Origin: Clostridiaceae bacterium UBA5444
GTDB lineage: Bacteria > Bacillota > Clostridia > Clostridiales > Oxobacteraceae
Assembly (NCBI GenBank): GCA_002426575.1
Contig: DIRE01000088.1
Location: 1-58,029, forward strand
DNA: 58,029 nt
Reading direction: 5' to 3'
Below are positions 7,273 to 16,587 of this stretch, in pieces. A model generated the notes under the pieces. It saw only the letters and a list, made by a program, of their open reading frames with translations, searched no databases and was not told where the DNA came from. Numbering within the stretch: position 1 is the stretch's first letter; each line of letters opens with the position of its first letter. The position numbers and the translations under genes were made by a program.

Positions 7273-8820
7273 GTGAACTATGAGCATATTTCTGAGATGC
7301 TTGATAAAACTTACGCATGGTCAATTACCCGTACCTTTTCGCGAGAGGAAGCGGAAGAATTGACTCAGGAAATCTTATTTCAAGCGCTTAAAAGCATAGG
7401 TAATCTTCGGGACGATAAAAAATTTGAGCCGTGGTTTTGGCGGCTTGCCGATATAACTCTTAAAGTATTCAAGCGCGGCAAGGCAAAAACCCGCAGTTTA
7501 ATGTCTTTTGATGATGTTGCAGCTTTGGCATTTGAGGATGAACATAATTTTATAATTGATGAAGAATATCAGATTTTACGCCAGAAAATCGCTCAAATGT
7601 CTGCTACCTATAGGGATATTATTGTAATGCATTATTACGATAATTTATCCTGTAAGGTTATCTCCCAAAAACTCGGACTACCGGAGGGTACTGTCACTTA
7701 TCGCCTTTCGCTGGCTCGAGATAAATTGAAAAAGGAGTGCAATCAAATGAATGAAACCGCATTAAAACCTGCGCAATTAAGAATTCGTATTACGGGCGAG
7801 GGTAATTACAATGGCAATGATAAACCATTTCCATGGCAGTACATTGATGACGCATTGTCACAAAATATCCTGTGGTATGCATATCGTGAACCTAAGACAG
7901 TAGAGCAATTATCCGGATTAACAGGTGTGCCTGCATTCTATATTGAGGAAAGAATAGATAACCTTATCAAACGAGAAGCAGTCATCAAACCATCTAAGTC
8001 TACTATACAAACCAATTTTCTTATCTTCGATGAGAAAATAAGCACTTATGCTTCTGAGCATTCCAACGAAGTTGTAGCAGCCGTATCAGAAAAGTTTTAT
8101 ATTTTATCACATCAACTTACGGAAAAAGTAATTTCATCAGGTATACAAACCTCTGGCCGTTCATTTGATGAAATGCTTTGCTTATTATCGGTGATGCTGC
8201 TCGATAAATTTGTACCAGAATATAAACCAACTGAGTATACACGCATTCAGCAAAGATATGATGGCTATCGATGGGACTATACTGGTTTTATGCAAGACAA
8301 ATCATTTGAGACTGATATTGGTATTGGCATTGAAAAATCCATGAATAATTATGAGAGTGGGAAATTAGCACATTATTCATATCATTTTGCGCCGTTTAAA
8401 TATCACAAGATGATGTATGATCATGAGATTGACGTCTGTCATGCAGTCTTAACAAACGAAGAGTTGAGCGAGAAACAAAAGGAAGTTGCTGCGAAACTTA
8501 TAGCAGAAAAATATCTTGCTAAAAATGAAGCAAATAAGACTATTTGTGCTGTCCCGGTTTTTACTAAAACAAATTATGACTTGTATATTGCTTTGGCTAA
8601 CGAAATTTTCGCTGATTTCCTTCCGTTTTACACTGATCAGATTAAACAATATCTGAATGGTTATATAAAACTATTCCCTAAACATCTTAAAGAAGCAGCA
8701 AACCGTAATGGGTTTCATGTCTTTGTGGCGATGTTCAAGGCCATTGTTGGAGACTGGTTACAGAATGGGAAGATTAACATTCCAAGCGATGCGGTTTGTG
8801 ATGCATTGATAATGCTGTAG
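7273..8820 (+). CDS. ECF-like sigma-70 factor with long C-terminal domain
   Basis: A 515-residue protein. Residues ~8-75 match sigma region 2 (EEAEELTQEILFQALKSIG and 'KFEPWFWRLADITLKVFKR'). Residues ~105-155 match region 4 (YRDIIVMHYYDNLSCKVIS, then 'LGLPEGTVTYRLSLARDKL'). An ordinary ECF factor stops near residue 170. This one continues for about 345 residues: a winged-helix-like segment (ALSQNILWYAYREPKTVEQL near 195-215) and a large soluble domain without membrane helices. The GTG at 7273 is preferred over the GTG at 7264 because AGGGGG sits 8 bases upstream. No anti-sigma gene is adjacent, so the extension may do the sensing. A relative with the same layout lies at 17475-19145. Confidence 0.82.
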   Translation: MNYEHISEMLDKTYAWSITRTFSREEAEELTQEILFQALKSIGNLRDDKKFEPWFWRLADITLKVFKRGKAKTRSLMSFDDVAALAFEDEHNFIIDEEYQILRQKIAQMSATYRDIIVMHYYDNLSCKVISQKLGLPEGTVTYRLSLARDKLKKECNQMNETALKPAQLRIRITGEGNYNGNDKPFPWQYIDDALSQNILWYAYREPKTVEQLSGLTGVPAFYIEERIDNLIKREAVIKPSKSTIQTNFLIFDEKISTYASEHSNEVVAAVSEKFYILSHQLTEKVISSGIQTSGRSFDEMLCLLSVMLLDKFVPEYKPTEYTRIQQRYDGYRWDYTGFMQDKSFETDIGIGIEKSMNNYESGKLAHYSYHFAPFKYHKMMYDHEIDVCHAVLTNEELSEKQKEVAAKLIAEKYLAKNEANKTICAVPVFTKTNYDLYIALANEIFADFLPFYTDQIKQYLNGYIKLFPKHLKEAANRNGFHVFVAMFKAIVGDWLQNGKINIPSDAVCDALIML

Positions 8821-8883
8821 ATTCTAGATACGAACATGGACTATGTTACGCAACAGACCGTACGCACTTTTTAGAAATTTAGG

Positions 8884-8935
8884 AAACTCTGAGCTGCCGC
8901 ATTTACAAGGCTCTTCAGAGTTTTTCGTTCTCTAA
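8884..8935 (+). terminator. Terminator after ECF-like sigma gene
   Basis: AAACTCTGA (8884-8892) pairs with TCAGAGTTT (8925-8933), with extra GC pairs inside, and is followed by a T run. The 448-base gap up to the PTS regulator (8821-9268) otherwise holds only the operator-like repeats listed separately. Confidence 0.75.
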
Positions 8936-9162
8936 CTTAAAGACAGGTTATTCATAGCATTCCATTCTTTTATTATATATTCTTGTCGATATCAATAAAA
9001 TTGAGTAAAAATATATATTCCCTTCAATAAAATAATACACTAACGCTATAAACGTAGAAAAATAAATACACTGCAGTGCTCAAGGCATCAGATTCGGCGG
9101 TATATCTTTTTTACTTACGACAATGTTTGAAATAATGCCAAAAGTCTGAAAACTACACCATG

Positions 9163-9246
9163 TAGTGTATAAATATATTATACACTAATCTTTTTGACAT
9201 ACCCCGTTGGAAATTATATTGTTATATTAGTGTATAAAGTGTATAA
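9163..9246 (+). promoter_or_regulatory. Operator cluster upstream of PTS operon
   Basis: TAGTGTATAA (9163-9172) and TTATACACTA (9178-9187) form a perfect inverted repeat with a 5-base centre. The same unit recurs as direct copies at 9228-9237 and 9238-9246, and an inverted near-copy (TAATACACTA) lies at 9033-9042. TTGACA at 9194-9199 could be a -35 box with a weak -10 some 15-17 bases on. No -24/-12 sigma-54 promoter was seen. The repeats are probable binding sites for the PRD regulator encoded just downstream. Confidence 0.6.
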
Positions 9247-9268
9247 TCTCCGCAAAGGAGGTTGTGTC

Positions 9269-11887
9269 ATGAAAACAAATAAAGAGCAAGTTTTTGATTT
9301 CATTAAGCTGCATTCAAAAGGCGGAGCAGAAAGAGGAGTATCCACTAAATATATTGCTGGAGCTCTGAATATGCAGCGCACCAATGTCAGCAGCATACTC
9401 AACGCGTTATATGAGGAGAGCAAAATTGCCAAAACCAACGGCAGGCCTGTCCTATATCATATAAAAACAGTCGATGCAGAAGCTAATGCAGATAAATGCT
9501 TTACAAACCTTGTAGGCTTTAATGGAAGCCTGAAGCGGGCAGTACAGTTAGCTAAAGCGGCAGTGCTTTATCCTGAGAAAAGTTTGAACACAGTAATTCT
9601 CGGAGCCCGAGGTACAGGCAAAAGCTTTCTCGTAATGCTCATGCACAAATTTGCAATAGAAAGTGGTATACTGCCCCCTGATGCAAATTTTCTTATATTC
9701 AATTGCAGAGAGTATGTAGATAACGAGCAGTTAGCAATAAATGAATTGTTTGGAACTAAAGATAAAGAGGGGTTTTTCGCAGATGCGGCAGGCGGTGTGC
9801 TTTTTATAGATAACGGAGAGCTTTTAAGCGCAAGAGTCCGTAGCCTTATAATATCGCGGAGCACTGATGTACAGCAGGATTATGATAGTGAAAAGCAAAT
9901 GGATCCAATGGTTATAGTAAGCTGTAATGACAAAAACCGCGGAGCTTGTGATGATTTTGCTTCTAATCTCCCTATAGTTATAAATCTTCCTCCGCTTAAT
10001 GAACGGCCTTTGATTGAGCGCATGACCATGATACAGAAATTTCTGACTCTTGAATCTGCGCGTCTTAAAAAAACTATTTCCATCAATGCTGAGCTTTTAA
10101 GATGCCTTCTATTATATGACTGTGAAGGCAACTGTATGCAGCTAAAAGGAGACATAAAATCAGGCTGTGCAAATGCTTATGTCAGGGAACATAATAGCGG
10201 CAGCGATTCTTATCAGCTGTTCGTCGGAGACTTCGGGCATCATGTGCGCAAAGGATTTTTGAAATATAAAGCTTATCGTGATGAGATTGAAAGTATTATT
10301 CCTTCTGATTATAGTTATTCCTTCAGTGAAAACTCCATGGAAATGAGCGCAATAGACAGAGAAAAGCTGAAACACAGCAGCTTTTATGACAATTTGGAAC
10401 GCATGGCCGCATCTCTGTCAGCAAAAGGCCTAGAAGATGAAGATATAAATCTGGTTTTAAGCGCAGAAGTTGAAAATACCTTCCGCAACTATAAAAATGA
10501 GCTTTCAAAGCAGGTGGTAAACAAAGAACAGCTTTCTATGCTAGTAGATAAGCGCATTATAGATATGGTACAGGCATTTTTAGACGAGGCATCCTTAAAG
10601 CTTGGACGTAATTTTTCAAACTCAGTATTTTACGGGCTCTGCCTGCATTTAAACTCTGCCTTGAACCGTGAGTCTCAAAACAGCGTACCGCCTGAACAAA
10701 TCACTAAAATCATTGAAAATTATAAAGCTGAATATTCCCTCAGCTTGGAATTTTCAGCGAGGCTGAACCAGTCCTTAGGTACTGAGCTCTCTATTGACGA
10801 AGTAGTATTGATTACAATGTTTATAAGTTACGAGGCACCAATTTTCAGCACATCAGGAAAGCCTGTGGTACTCTTTGCTTTCTACGGCAGTGGTGTGGCG
10901 GATTCCATTGCTAAAACAATATTAAGCCTTACAGAGCTCGAGAATGTATTTGCATTTGAATTGTCCTTTGAAAAGGAACCTGAGGAGATCTATGCTTCTC
11001 TGAAGCAGTATATATCAAAAATAGAACGTGGAAAAGGTGTAATAGTAGTCTATGACGGAAACTTCCTGTCGGAAATGCTTTTGTCCATAGAGGAAGAGCT
11101 TAAAATTGTTATACGGCAGCTTCCCATACCCGTAATTACCATAGGTGTTGAACTTGCGCGTAAAGCTGCCATTAACGAGAATGTGGATACAACCTTCCAG
11201 AGTGTTATAAAAGGCATTTACACTTACAACACAGATTTAAAAAGGACCATCGTTACATTATGCACCACAGGTAAAGGCGGTGCGGAAGAGCTAAAAAAGT
11301 ATATTGAGCGCTATGGACAAGTCGAAAATACAGAAATTCATTGCCTTGCAATTTTAGACAGAGACAGGCTTCGTGAAGAGCTCGTTAAAATAATGAATCA
11401 AAGTTATATTCAATGTATTGTAGGCACATATGATCCTGAATTATTTGCAATACCTTTCATCTCCATAGACGAAGTATTCAGCACTCCGAAGGATAAACTG
11501 CCTTTGTTGCTTAAACTCAACAGGGTAGAAAAGCAGGATATTAATTATGAGGAGGTATACAGCTACCTCGATGAACAGCTAGAACATACTAATGTAAGCA
11601 AGCTTAAAAAGATGCTTCCTGTATTCATTTCAGGAGTTAATGAAAAAATCTGTGAGATGTCTCTTGATTCAGAGGTAGGTTTATTTATTCACACAGCCTG
11701 CTTAATAGACCTCCTTCGCTCCAATATATCCGCACCTGAAAATATACACAGGGAGGATATTATTGAAAAGTATAACTGGCAGTTTAAAGAGCTCCTTAAA
11801 TTATTAAAGCCTCTTGAAAAAGCCTTCGACGTAATATTCAATGATGATGAGGCTGCAAACATACTTACGATCATTTATAAATTGTAA
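9269..11887 (+). CDS. LevR-like PRD-containing PTS operon regulator
   Basis: An 872-residue regulator. In order: winged HTH (about 1-65), AAA+ ATPase (about 80-330; Walker A GARGTGKS at 112-119, Walker-B-like GGVLFIDN at 175-182), PRD1 (about 440-545, with His in 'FYGLCLHLNSALNRE'), an EIIA-Man-like domain (about 560-690) and PRD2 (about 765-872, with His in 'GLFIHTACLIDLL'). The family activates PTS operons with sigma-54, and PTS phosphorylation of its histidines tunes it. Two departures: no GAFTGA loop is visible after 'NELFG', and the EIIA-like phospho-histidine (HG) reads YG in 'LFAFYGSGVADS'. I chose the ATG at 9269 (AAAGGAGG upstream). It is first in the operon; the EIIA gene follows after 13 bases. 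Confidence 0.85.
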   Translation: MKTNKEQVFDFIKLHSKGGAERGVSTKYIAGALNMQRTNVSSILNALYEESKIAKTNGRPVLYHIKTVDAEANADKCFTNLVGFNGSLKRAVQLAKAAVLYPEKSLNTVILGARGTGKSFLVMLMHKFAIESGILPPDANFLIFNCREYVDNEQLAINELFGTKDKEGFFADAAGGVLFIDNGELLSARVRSLIISRSTDVQQDYDSEKQMDPMVIVSCNDKNRGACDDFASNLPIVINLPPLNERPLIERMTMIQKFLTLESARLKKTISINAELLRCLLLYDCEGNCMQLKGDIKSGCANAYVREHNSGSDSYQLFVGDFGHHVRKGFLKYKAYRDEIESIIPSDYSYSFSENSMEMSAIDREKLKHSSFYDNLERMAASLSAKGLEDEDINLVLSAEVENTFRNYKNELSKQVVNKEQLSMLVDKRIIDMVQAFLDEASLKLGRNFSNSVFYGLCLHLNSALNRESQNSVPPEQITKIIENYKAEYSLSLEFSARLNQSLGTELSIDEVVLITMFISYEAPIFSTSGKPVVLFAFYGSGVADSIAKTILSLTELENVFAFELSFEKEPEEIYASLKQYISKIERGKGVIVVYDGNFLSEMLLSIEEELKIVIRQLPIPVITIGVELARKAAINENVDTTFQSVIKGIYTYNTDLKRTIVTLCTTGKGGAEELKKYIERYGQVENTEIHCLAILDRDRLREELVKIMNQSYIQCIVGTYDPELFAIPFISIDEVFSTPKDKLPLLLKLNRVEKQDINYEEVYSYLDEQLEHTNVSKLKKMLPVFISGVNEKICEMSLDSEVGLFIHTACLIDLLRSNISAPENIHREDIIEKYNWQFKELLKLLKPLEKAFDVIFNDDEAANILTIIYKL

Positions 11888-11900
11888 AGGAGAATAATAT

Positions 11901-12212
11901 ATGCAGAACAACGAAAAACTTGAAGAAATAGCTATGATGATAATTTCAAATTCTGGAGCTGCGAGATCCCAATCATTTGAAGCCCTTAATGAAGCAAAAA
12001 AAGGCAACTTTGATGAGGCTGATAAGCTCTTAAAAAGTGCGGACAATTATCTGCATACGGCCCACGAATCCCACAGGGAGCTTTTAAAAATGGATGCAAT
12101 GGGTGAAGTTGAAAATATGGGCGTGTTGCTTGCCCATGCACAGGATCATTTAATGAGTAGCACTCTTGCGAAAGAACTTATTAAGGAAATTATTTGTTTA
12201 TATAAAAAATAA
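11901..12212 (+). CDS. PTS lactose/cellobiose-specific EIIA
   Basis: A 103-residue all-helical protein matching the EIIA-Lac/Chb family at full length. The signature 'HAQDHLM' near residue 78 holds the phospho-accepting histidine, and the helix 'SQSFEALNEAKKGNFDEA' is typical of the family. It accepts phosphate from HPr and passes it to EIIB encoded next. AAGGAG lies just upstream. It is the second gene of the operon, and the complete EIIA-EIIB-EIIC set follows it. Confidence 0.95.
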   Translation: MQNNEKLEEIAMMIISNSGAARSQSFEALNEAKKGNFDEADKLLKSADNYLHTAHESHRELLKMDAMGEVENMGVLLAHAQDHLMSSTLAKELIKEIICLYKK

Positions 12213-12235
12213 TTTAAAATAAGGAGGAAAATCTA

Positions 12236-12553
12236 ATGAAAAAAAAGGTTCTACTAATCTGTGCAGGCGGCATGTCTACAAGCATTTTGATGAAAAAGCT
12301 CATCAAGTATGCCGAAGAGCATGGTTTTACATTAAAAATCGAGGCTGTTGGCGCAACGGCTTACGAAGACGTATATAAGAACTATGACATTTTGCTGTTA
12401 GGACCGCAAATTTCTTACAAGAAGGCTGAGATTCAGGCGGCCACTCATATGCCTGTCGATGTTATAGCACCATACGATTATGCCATAGGCAATGCTGAGA
12501 ACATATTCAAACAGGTGGATAAGATTTATCCAAAAAAAATAAATAAAATTTAA
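12236..12553 (+). CDS. PTS lactose/cellobiose-specific EIIB
   Basis: A 105-residue protein matching the EIIB-Lac/Chb family at full length. The N-terminal strand and P-loop 'LLICAGGMSTSILMKK' contains Cys9 or Cys10, the phosphocysteine that phosphorylates the incoming sugar. The downstream 'DILLLGPQISYKKAEI' is also characteristic. A strong ribosome site (AAGGAGG) precedes it. It lies 23 bases after EIIA and 14 before EIIC. Confidence 0.95.
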   Translation: MKKKVLLICAGGMSTSILMKKLIKYAEEHGFTLKIEAVGATAYEDVYKNYDILLLGPQISYKKAEIQAATHMPVDVIAPYDYAIGNAENIFKQVDKIYPKKINKI

Positions 12554-12567
12554 GGGGGAAAATTAGT

Positions 12568-13878
12568 ATGGATAACCTTTACGAAAGCAAGTTTATGAAA
12601 TCACTGCAGCGCTTCGGTGAAAGGCTTTCATCAAACAAAGTCTTCTCGGCGATTTCAAACGGTATGATGATTACAATGGGACTTATGCTCGTAGGCGCAG
12701 TATTCCAGATAATAGCCACCACGTCTACACTTTTAGGCTGGTGCACAAAAGACAGCGCTTTCTACAAATTCACGATACTTCCTTATGATATGACAATGGG
12801 GCTAATATCAATCGTTATCGCATTCGCTATCGCTTATGCCTATTCTAAAATGTTAGGCATGAAGCAGCTTGTAAACGGAATCAACTCAATGCTTTTATTC
12901 CTTATGGTTGCGGCGCCAGCAACTACAGTTACACTGGCTGATGGTAAAACAATATTTACCGGCCTAAGCAATGACTCCTTAGGCGGTGCGGGTATATTCG
13001 CAGCAATATTAATCGCTATTTTCTCGGTTAAAATATCTCATTTCTTTGAAAAACACAATATCGTTTTTAAAATGCCGGATGTGGTACCTCAGTTCCTGCA
13101 GGATTCCTTTACATCCTTAATTCCTTTAGGAGTCAACGTACTTATCTGGCACGGTTTAAACACCCTGGTTGTAAAGGTATTTACTGTTACGCTACCTACA
13201 GCTATTGCCGCCATTTTAGCAATGCCTTTAGGCGCTTTAACAAGCATTCCCGGGATGATTATCTGTGTTTTCCTTGCAACACTCCTCTGGAGCTTTGGAA
13301 TACATGGAAGCATGGTCATTTACATTGCAATAATGCCATCAATGATACAGTATGTTACAAATAACGCAGCCCTTGTTGCAGCAGGAAAGCCAGCCGTATT
13401 TGCTCCTGTTGCATTGTTCGGCATCTTAGGAGTCTGCGGCGGTGCCGGAAACACACTGCCATTAGTTGTAATGGGTCTTCGTTCAAAATCTGAGCAGATT
13501 AAAGCCGTAAGCAAAGCTGCTTTAATTCCCGGTATATTCAACATCAATGAGCCTGTGACCTTTGGCTTCCCAATAATGTACAATCCTATTTTAGCTATAG
13601 GTTATATACTGAACCCTATTATAGTATTGCTTGCTGTATGGGGCGGCTATGCCATAGGTTTTTTCAAGCCGGCTTATGTAATGATTATGACACTAATGCC
13701 CCTTGGAGTAGGCGAGTTCTTAGGCAGCATGGCATGGCAGAATGCACTTATGCCCGTAGTCGCATTTATTATCGCCTACATTGTTTACCGTCCCTTCTTC
13801 AAGGTTTACGAGAAGCAGCTGGTAGAAAAGGAAGCTCTCGCAAGAGAAGAGCTAGCAAAGGAAGCAGAAGCAATATAA
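12568..13878 (+). CDS. PTS cellobiose/diacetylchitobiose-type EIIC permease
   Basis: A 436-residue membrane protein with about ten hydrophobic helices and the usual EIIC-Lac/Cel length. Recognisable family segments are the N-terminal 'FMKSLQRFGERLSSNKVFSA', the substrate-site loop 'GIFNINEPVTFGFPIMYNP' (with the conserved NEP) and 'SFGIHGSMVIYIAIMP' (GIHG). It imports a beta-linked disaccharide and, with EIIB, phosphorylates it. The exact sugar (cellobiose, lactose, chitobiose or an aryl glucoside) cannot be read from the sequence. The downstream GH1 6-phospho-glycosidase favours a beta-glucoside. Confidence 0.95.
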   Translation: MDNLYESKFMKSLQRFGERLSSNKVFSAISNGMMITMGLMLVGAVFQIIATTSTLLGWCTKDSAFYKFTILPYDMTMGLISIVIAFAIAYAYSKMLGMKQLVNGINSMLLFLMVAAPATTVTLADGKTIFTGLSNDSLGGAGIFAAILIAIFSVKISHFFEKHNIVFKMPDVVPQFLQDSFTSLIPLGVNVLIWHGLNTLVVKVFTVTLPTAIAAILAMPLGALTSIPGMIICVFLATLLWSFGIHGSMVIYIAIMPSMIQYVTNNAALVAAGKPAVFAPVALFGILGVCGGAGNTLPLVVMGLRSKSEQIKAVSKAALIPGIFNINEPVTFGFPIMYNPILAIGYILNPIIVLLAVWGGYAIGFFKPAYVMIMTLMPLGVGEFLGSMAWQNALMPVVAFIIAYIVYRPFFKVYEKQLVEKEALAREELAKEAEAI

Positions 13879-13897
13879 TTGATAGGAGGCTTTTTAT

Positions 13898-14821
13898 ATG
13901 TCAAAAAGATTGTTAGATTGCAGCACATCGGATCTTGTCGTTATGACAAAGCAGGATAAGTTAGAATCTATCTCTGCCAGCGAGGGCAGAGTAATCGTCT
14001 CAGAGGTTATAGGCTGCTTCCCTCCGGCACTGTGGAATATAAGCAATGCAGAACTAGCCTGTGCCTTCGGCGCAGATATACTGCTGCTCAATGCGTTAGA
14101 CTTTGATGCCCCTGTATTTTTAGGCGTCCCTGAACCAAAAGGCGCGAATGTAATAAGGGAGATTAAAAGGCTAACAGGGAGGCTAGTGGGTGTGAACCTT
14201 GAGCCTGTGGACAGCGAAGGAGAGACAATAGGGGAGATAAAAGCAATACCAAAAGGGATGCAGGCATCTGTTGAGACTGCAAAAAAGGCTATTGAATTTG
14301 GAGCAGACATGATTGCTTTAACAGGGAACCCCGGGACAGGTGTCACTAACCGGGCAATTATCAGTTCGCTGAGAGAAATAAGCAGGAATTACGGAGATAA
14401 GATAATGCTTATGGCAGGGAAAATGCATGCTTCAGGCTCTTTGAAAGAAGCAGGGGAGAATATTATCACAGAGAGGGATATTAAGGAATTTAAAGAGGCG
14501 GGAGCAGATATAATACTTATTCCTGCTCCGGGCACAGTACCAGGTATTACGATGGAATATGTGCACACTCTGGTAAGCTTTGCACACAGTGAAGGTATGT
14601 TAACAATGACAGCCATTGGCACATCCCAGGAAGGCTCTGACAGTGATACAATAAAGAAAATTGCACTAATGTGCAAAATGACCGGCACCGATATGCACCA
14701 TATTGGAGATGCAGCCTATCCATCGGGCGTGGCTTCTCCTGAGAACATATACGACTACAGTGTAGCAATCAGGGGGAAAAGGCACACCTTTGCGAGGATG
14801 GCCCGCTCTGTGAATAGATAA
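13898..14821 (+). CDS. PTS-associated TIM-barrel protein (DUF7916-like)
   Basis: A 307-residue protein, apparently a (beta/alpha)8 barrel. Repeated strand ends include 'GADILLLNALDF', 'GADMIALTGNPGTGVTN', 'GADIILIPAPGTVPG' and a C-terminal phosphate-binding-like 'GDAAYPSGVASPENIY'. From memory it resembles a conserved family found in cellobiose-type PTS operons, now DUF7916, once loosely labelled HAD-like hydrolase. The reaction is unknown. The position between EIIC and the 6-phospho-glycosidase, 20 bases after EIIC with AGGAGG upstream, suggests handling of a phosphorylated sugar. An isomerase or aldolase-like role is only a guess. Confidence 0.7.
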   Translation: MSKRLLDCSTSDLVVMTKQDKLESISASEGRVIVSEVIGCFPPALWNISNAELACAFGADILLLNALDFDAPVFLGVPEPKGANVIREIKRLTGRLVGVNLEPVDSEGETIGEIKAIPKGMQASVETAKKAIEFGADMIALTGNPGTGVTNRAIISSLREISRNYGDKIMLMAGKMHASGSLKEAGENIITERDIKEFKEAGADIILIPAPGTVPGITMEYVHTLVSFAHSEGMLTMTAIGTSQEGSDSDTIKKIALMCKMTGTDMHHIGDAAYPSGVASPENIYDYSVAIRGKRHTFARMARSVNR

Positions 14822-14946
14822 TAAATATTTTATTAAGTTAAAGCATGACAGCAAAAGAAGTTTTACAACAGAAGAAATAAGACTTTTAAAAAGACGAAAT
14901 TATGCAATTTCATCAAGCTAACATATAATAAAAAGGAGACCTAAAT

Positions 14947-16416
14947 ATGAATAAAGCGCATAGTGGATTTCCCGAAAACTTTTTCTGGGGTGGAGCAACA
15001 GCTGCAAACCAATGCGAGGGAGCCTTTGATGTGGGGGGTAAGGGTGCATCCATAGCCGACCATATGACAGTAGGCAGCAGAACCTCCCCCCGTAGATTCA
15101 CAAAAGGCATTGAACAAAACGAGTTTTACCCTAGCCACGAAGCTATTGATTTTTACCATTGTTATAAAGAGGATATTGCACTTTTTGCAGAAATGGGCTT
15201 TAAGATGTTCCGCATGTCCATAGGCTGGACACGCATTTATCCTAACGGGGATGATGTTGAACCAAACAGGGAGGGTATTGAATATTACAGGAGTGTATTT
15301 GAAGAGTGTAAAAAATACGGCATTGAGCCATTAGTTACTATTTCCCATTATGAAATGCCATACCACCTAGCTGAAGCCTATAATGGCTGGGCAGACCGTC
15401 GTGTGATAGATTTTTATCTTAATTACTGTAAAACTATATTTACAGAATATAAAGGGCTTGTTAAATACTGGCTTACTTTTAACGAAATCAATGTTCTGAC
15501 ATTTCCCTTTGGCGGGGTTATGGCTGGCATTATACCTGAAGATAACTCCAATATGTTTGATTTTTTATCAGGCAAAGCAAAAGAAAGCACCGAAGCTAAA
15601 AACATCCGCTTCAATGCCCTTCATAATCAGTTTGTTGCAAGCGCTAAGGCGGTAAAAATGGCACATGAAATAAACCCGGATAATAAAGTTGGTTGTATGA
15701 TTGCCGGTATGTGCTCATACCCTTACACCTGCAGCCCAGAAGACATACTTGCAAATCAGAAGAGTATGGAAATAGGCAACTGGCTGTGCGGCGACGTACA
15801 TGTGCGGGGAGAATATCCTCACTTTGCAAAGCGTTATTTTGATGAGAATGGCATTGCAATCAATTTTGCAGACGGAGATGCCGAAGCGCTTAAATCAGGC
15901 TGCGTTGATTTCTACTCCTTAAGCTATTATGCTACAGGCTGTACTTCAACTGACCAGAACGTGCTTAAAACATCAGGCAATATGATGATGGGTGTAAAAA
16001 ATCCGTACCTCAAAGCAAGCGACTGGGGCTGGGTCATCGACCCTGAAGGCCTTCGCTACTTCTTAAATGAAATATACGGGCGTTACAGAATACCGATCAT
16101 GGTTGTTGAAAATGGCCTCGGCGCTGATGATTTGGTGGAAGCAGACGGAAGCATTCACGATGAATATCGCATCGAATACATGCGCAGACACGTAGTGCAG
16201 ATGTCAGAAGCCATAAAAGATGGAGTCGATTTGATAGCATATACCCCTTGGGGTTGTATTGATTTAGTAAGCGCCAGCACAGGAGAGATGAAAAAACGCT
16301 ATGGTTTCATTTATGTGGACAAAGATAATGAAGGTAAAGGCACCCTGAACCGTAGCCGTAAAGACTCTTTTTACTGGTATAAAAAGTGCATTGAAAGCAA
16401 TGGTTACGATATATAA
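14947..16416 (+). CDS. GH1 6-phospho-beta-glucosidase
   Basis: A 489-residue GH1 enzyme at full length. The N-terminal signature 'FFWGGATAANQCEGAF' is present. The acid/base glutamate is E180 in 'WLTFNEINV' and the nucleophile is E388 in 'VVENGLGADD'. The segment 'SASTGEMKKRYGFIYVD' carries the Ser, Lys and Tyr that bind the 6-phosphate in phospho-specific members. It cleaves the 6-phospho-disaccharide delivered by the PTS into glucose-6-phosphate and an aglycone or second sugar. AAAGGAG lies upstream. The 125-base gap after the preceding gene shows no terminator, so it probably ends this operon. A 6-phospho-beta-galactosidase is the main alternative. Confidence 0.93.
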   Translation: MNKAHSGFPENFFWGGATAANQCEGAFDVGGKGASIADHMTVGSRTSPRRFTKGIEQNEFYPSHEAIDFYHCYKEDIALFAEMGFKMFRMSIGWTRIYPNGDDVEPNREGIEYYRSVFEECKKYGIEPLVTISHYEMPYHLAEAYNGWADRRVIDFYLNYCKTIFTEYKGLVKYWLTFNEINVLTFPFGGVMAGIIPEDNSNMFDFLSGKAKESTEAKNIRFNALHNQFVASAKAVKMAHEINPDNKVGCMIAGMCSYPYTCSPEDILANQKSMEIGNWLCGDVHVRGEYPHFAKRYFDENGIAINFADGDAEALKSGCVDFYSLSYYATGCTSTDQNVLKTSGNMMMGVKNPYLKASDWGWVIDPEGLRYFLNEIYGRYRIPIMVVENGLGADDLVEADGSIHDEYRIEYMRRHVVQMSEAIKDGVDLIAYTPWGCIDLVSASTGEMKKRYGFIYVDKDNEGKGTLNRSRKDSFYWYKKCIESNGYDI

Positions 16417-16587
16417 TTTATAAGAATATTAGAGCAGGGTTTTATGGCAAACTCACTAGTTTGGATATTGGCATAAAATTGGAAGCTTTAACAACAAACT
16501 AAAATTTGATAATAGTATTAAAATGCTTTTTTCAATACTACTGATGTTGCAACTTGTGGTTGTATCATAGACGTGATATTAGAATAG

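Noticed and set aside
8821..9268. Sigma-54 promoter for the LevR-like regulator
   Set aside because: I looked for TGGCAC-N5-TTGC on the plus strand and found none. The GCC/GGC fragments present are in the wrong orientation or spacing.
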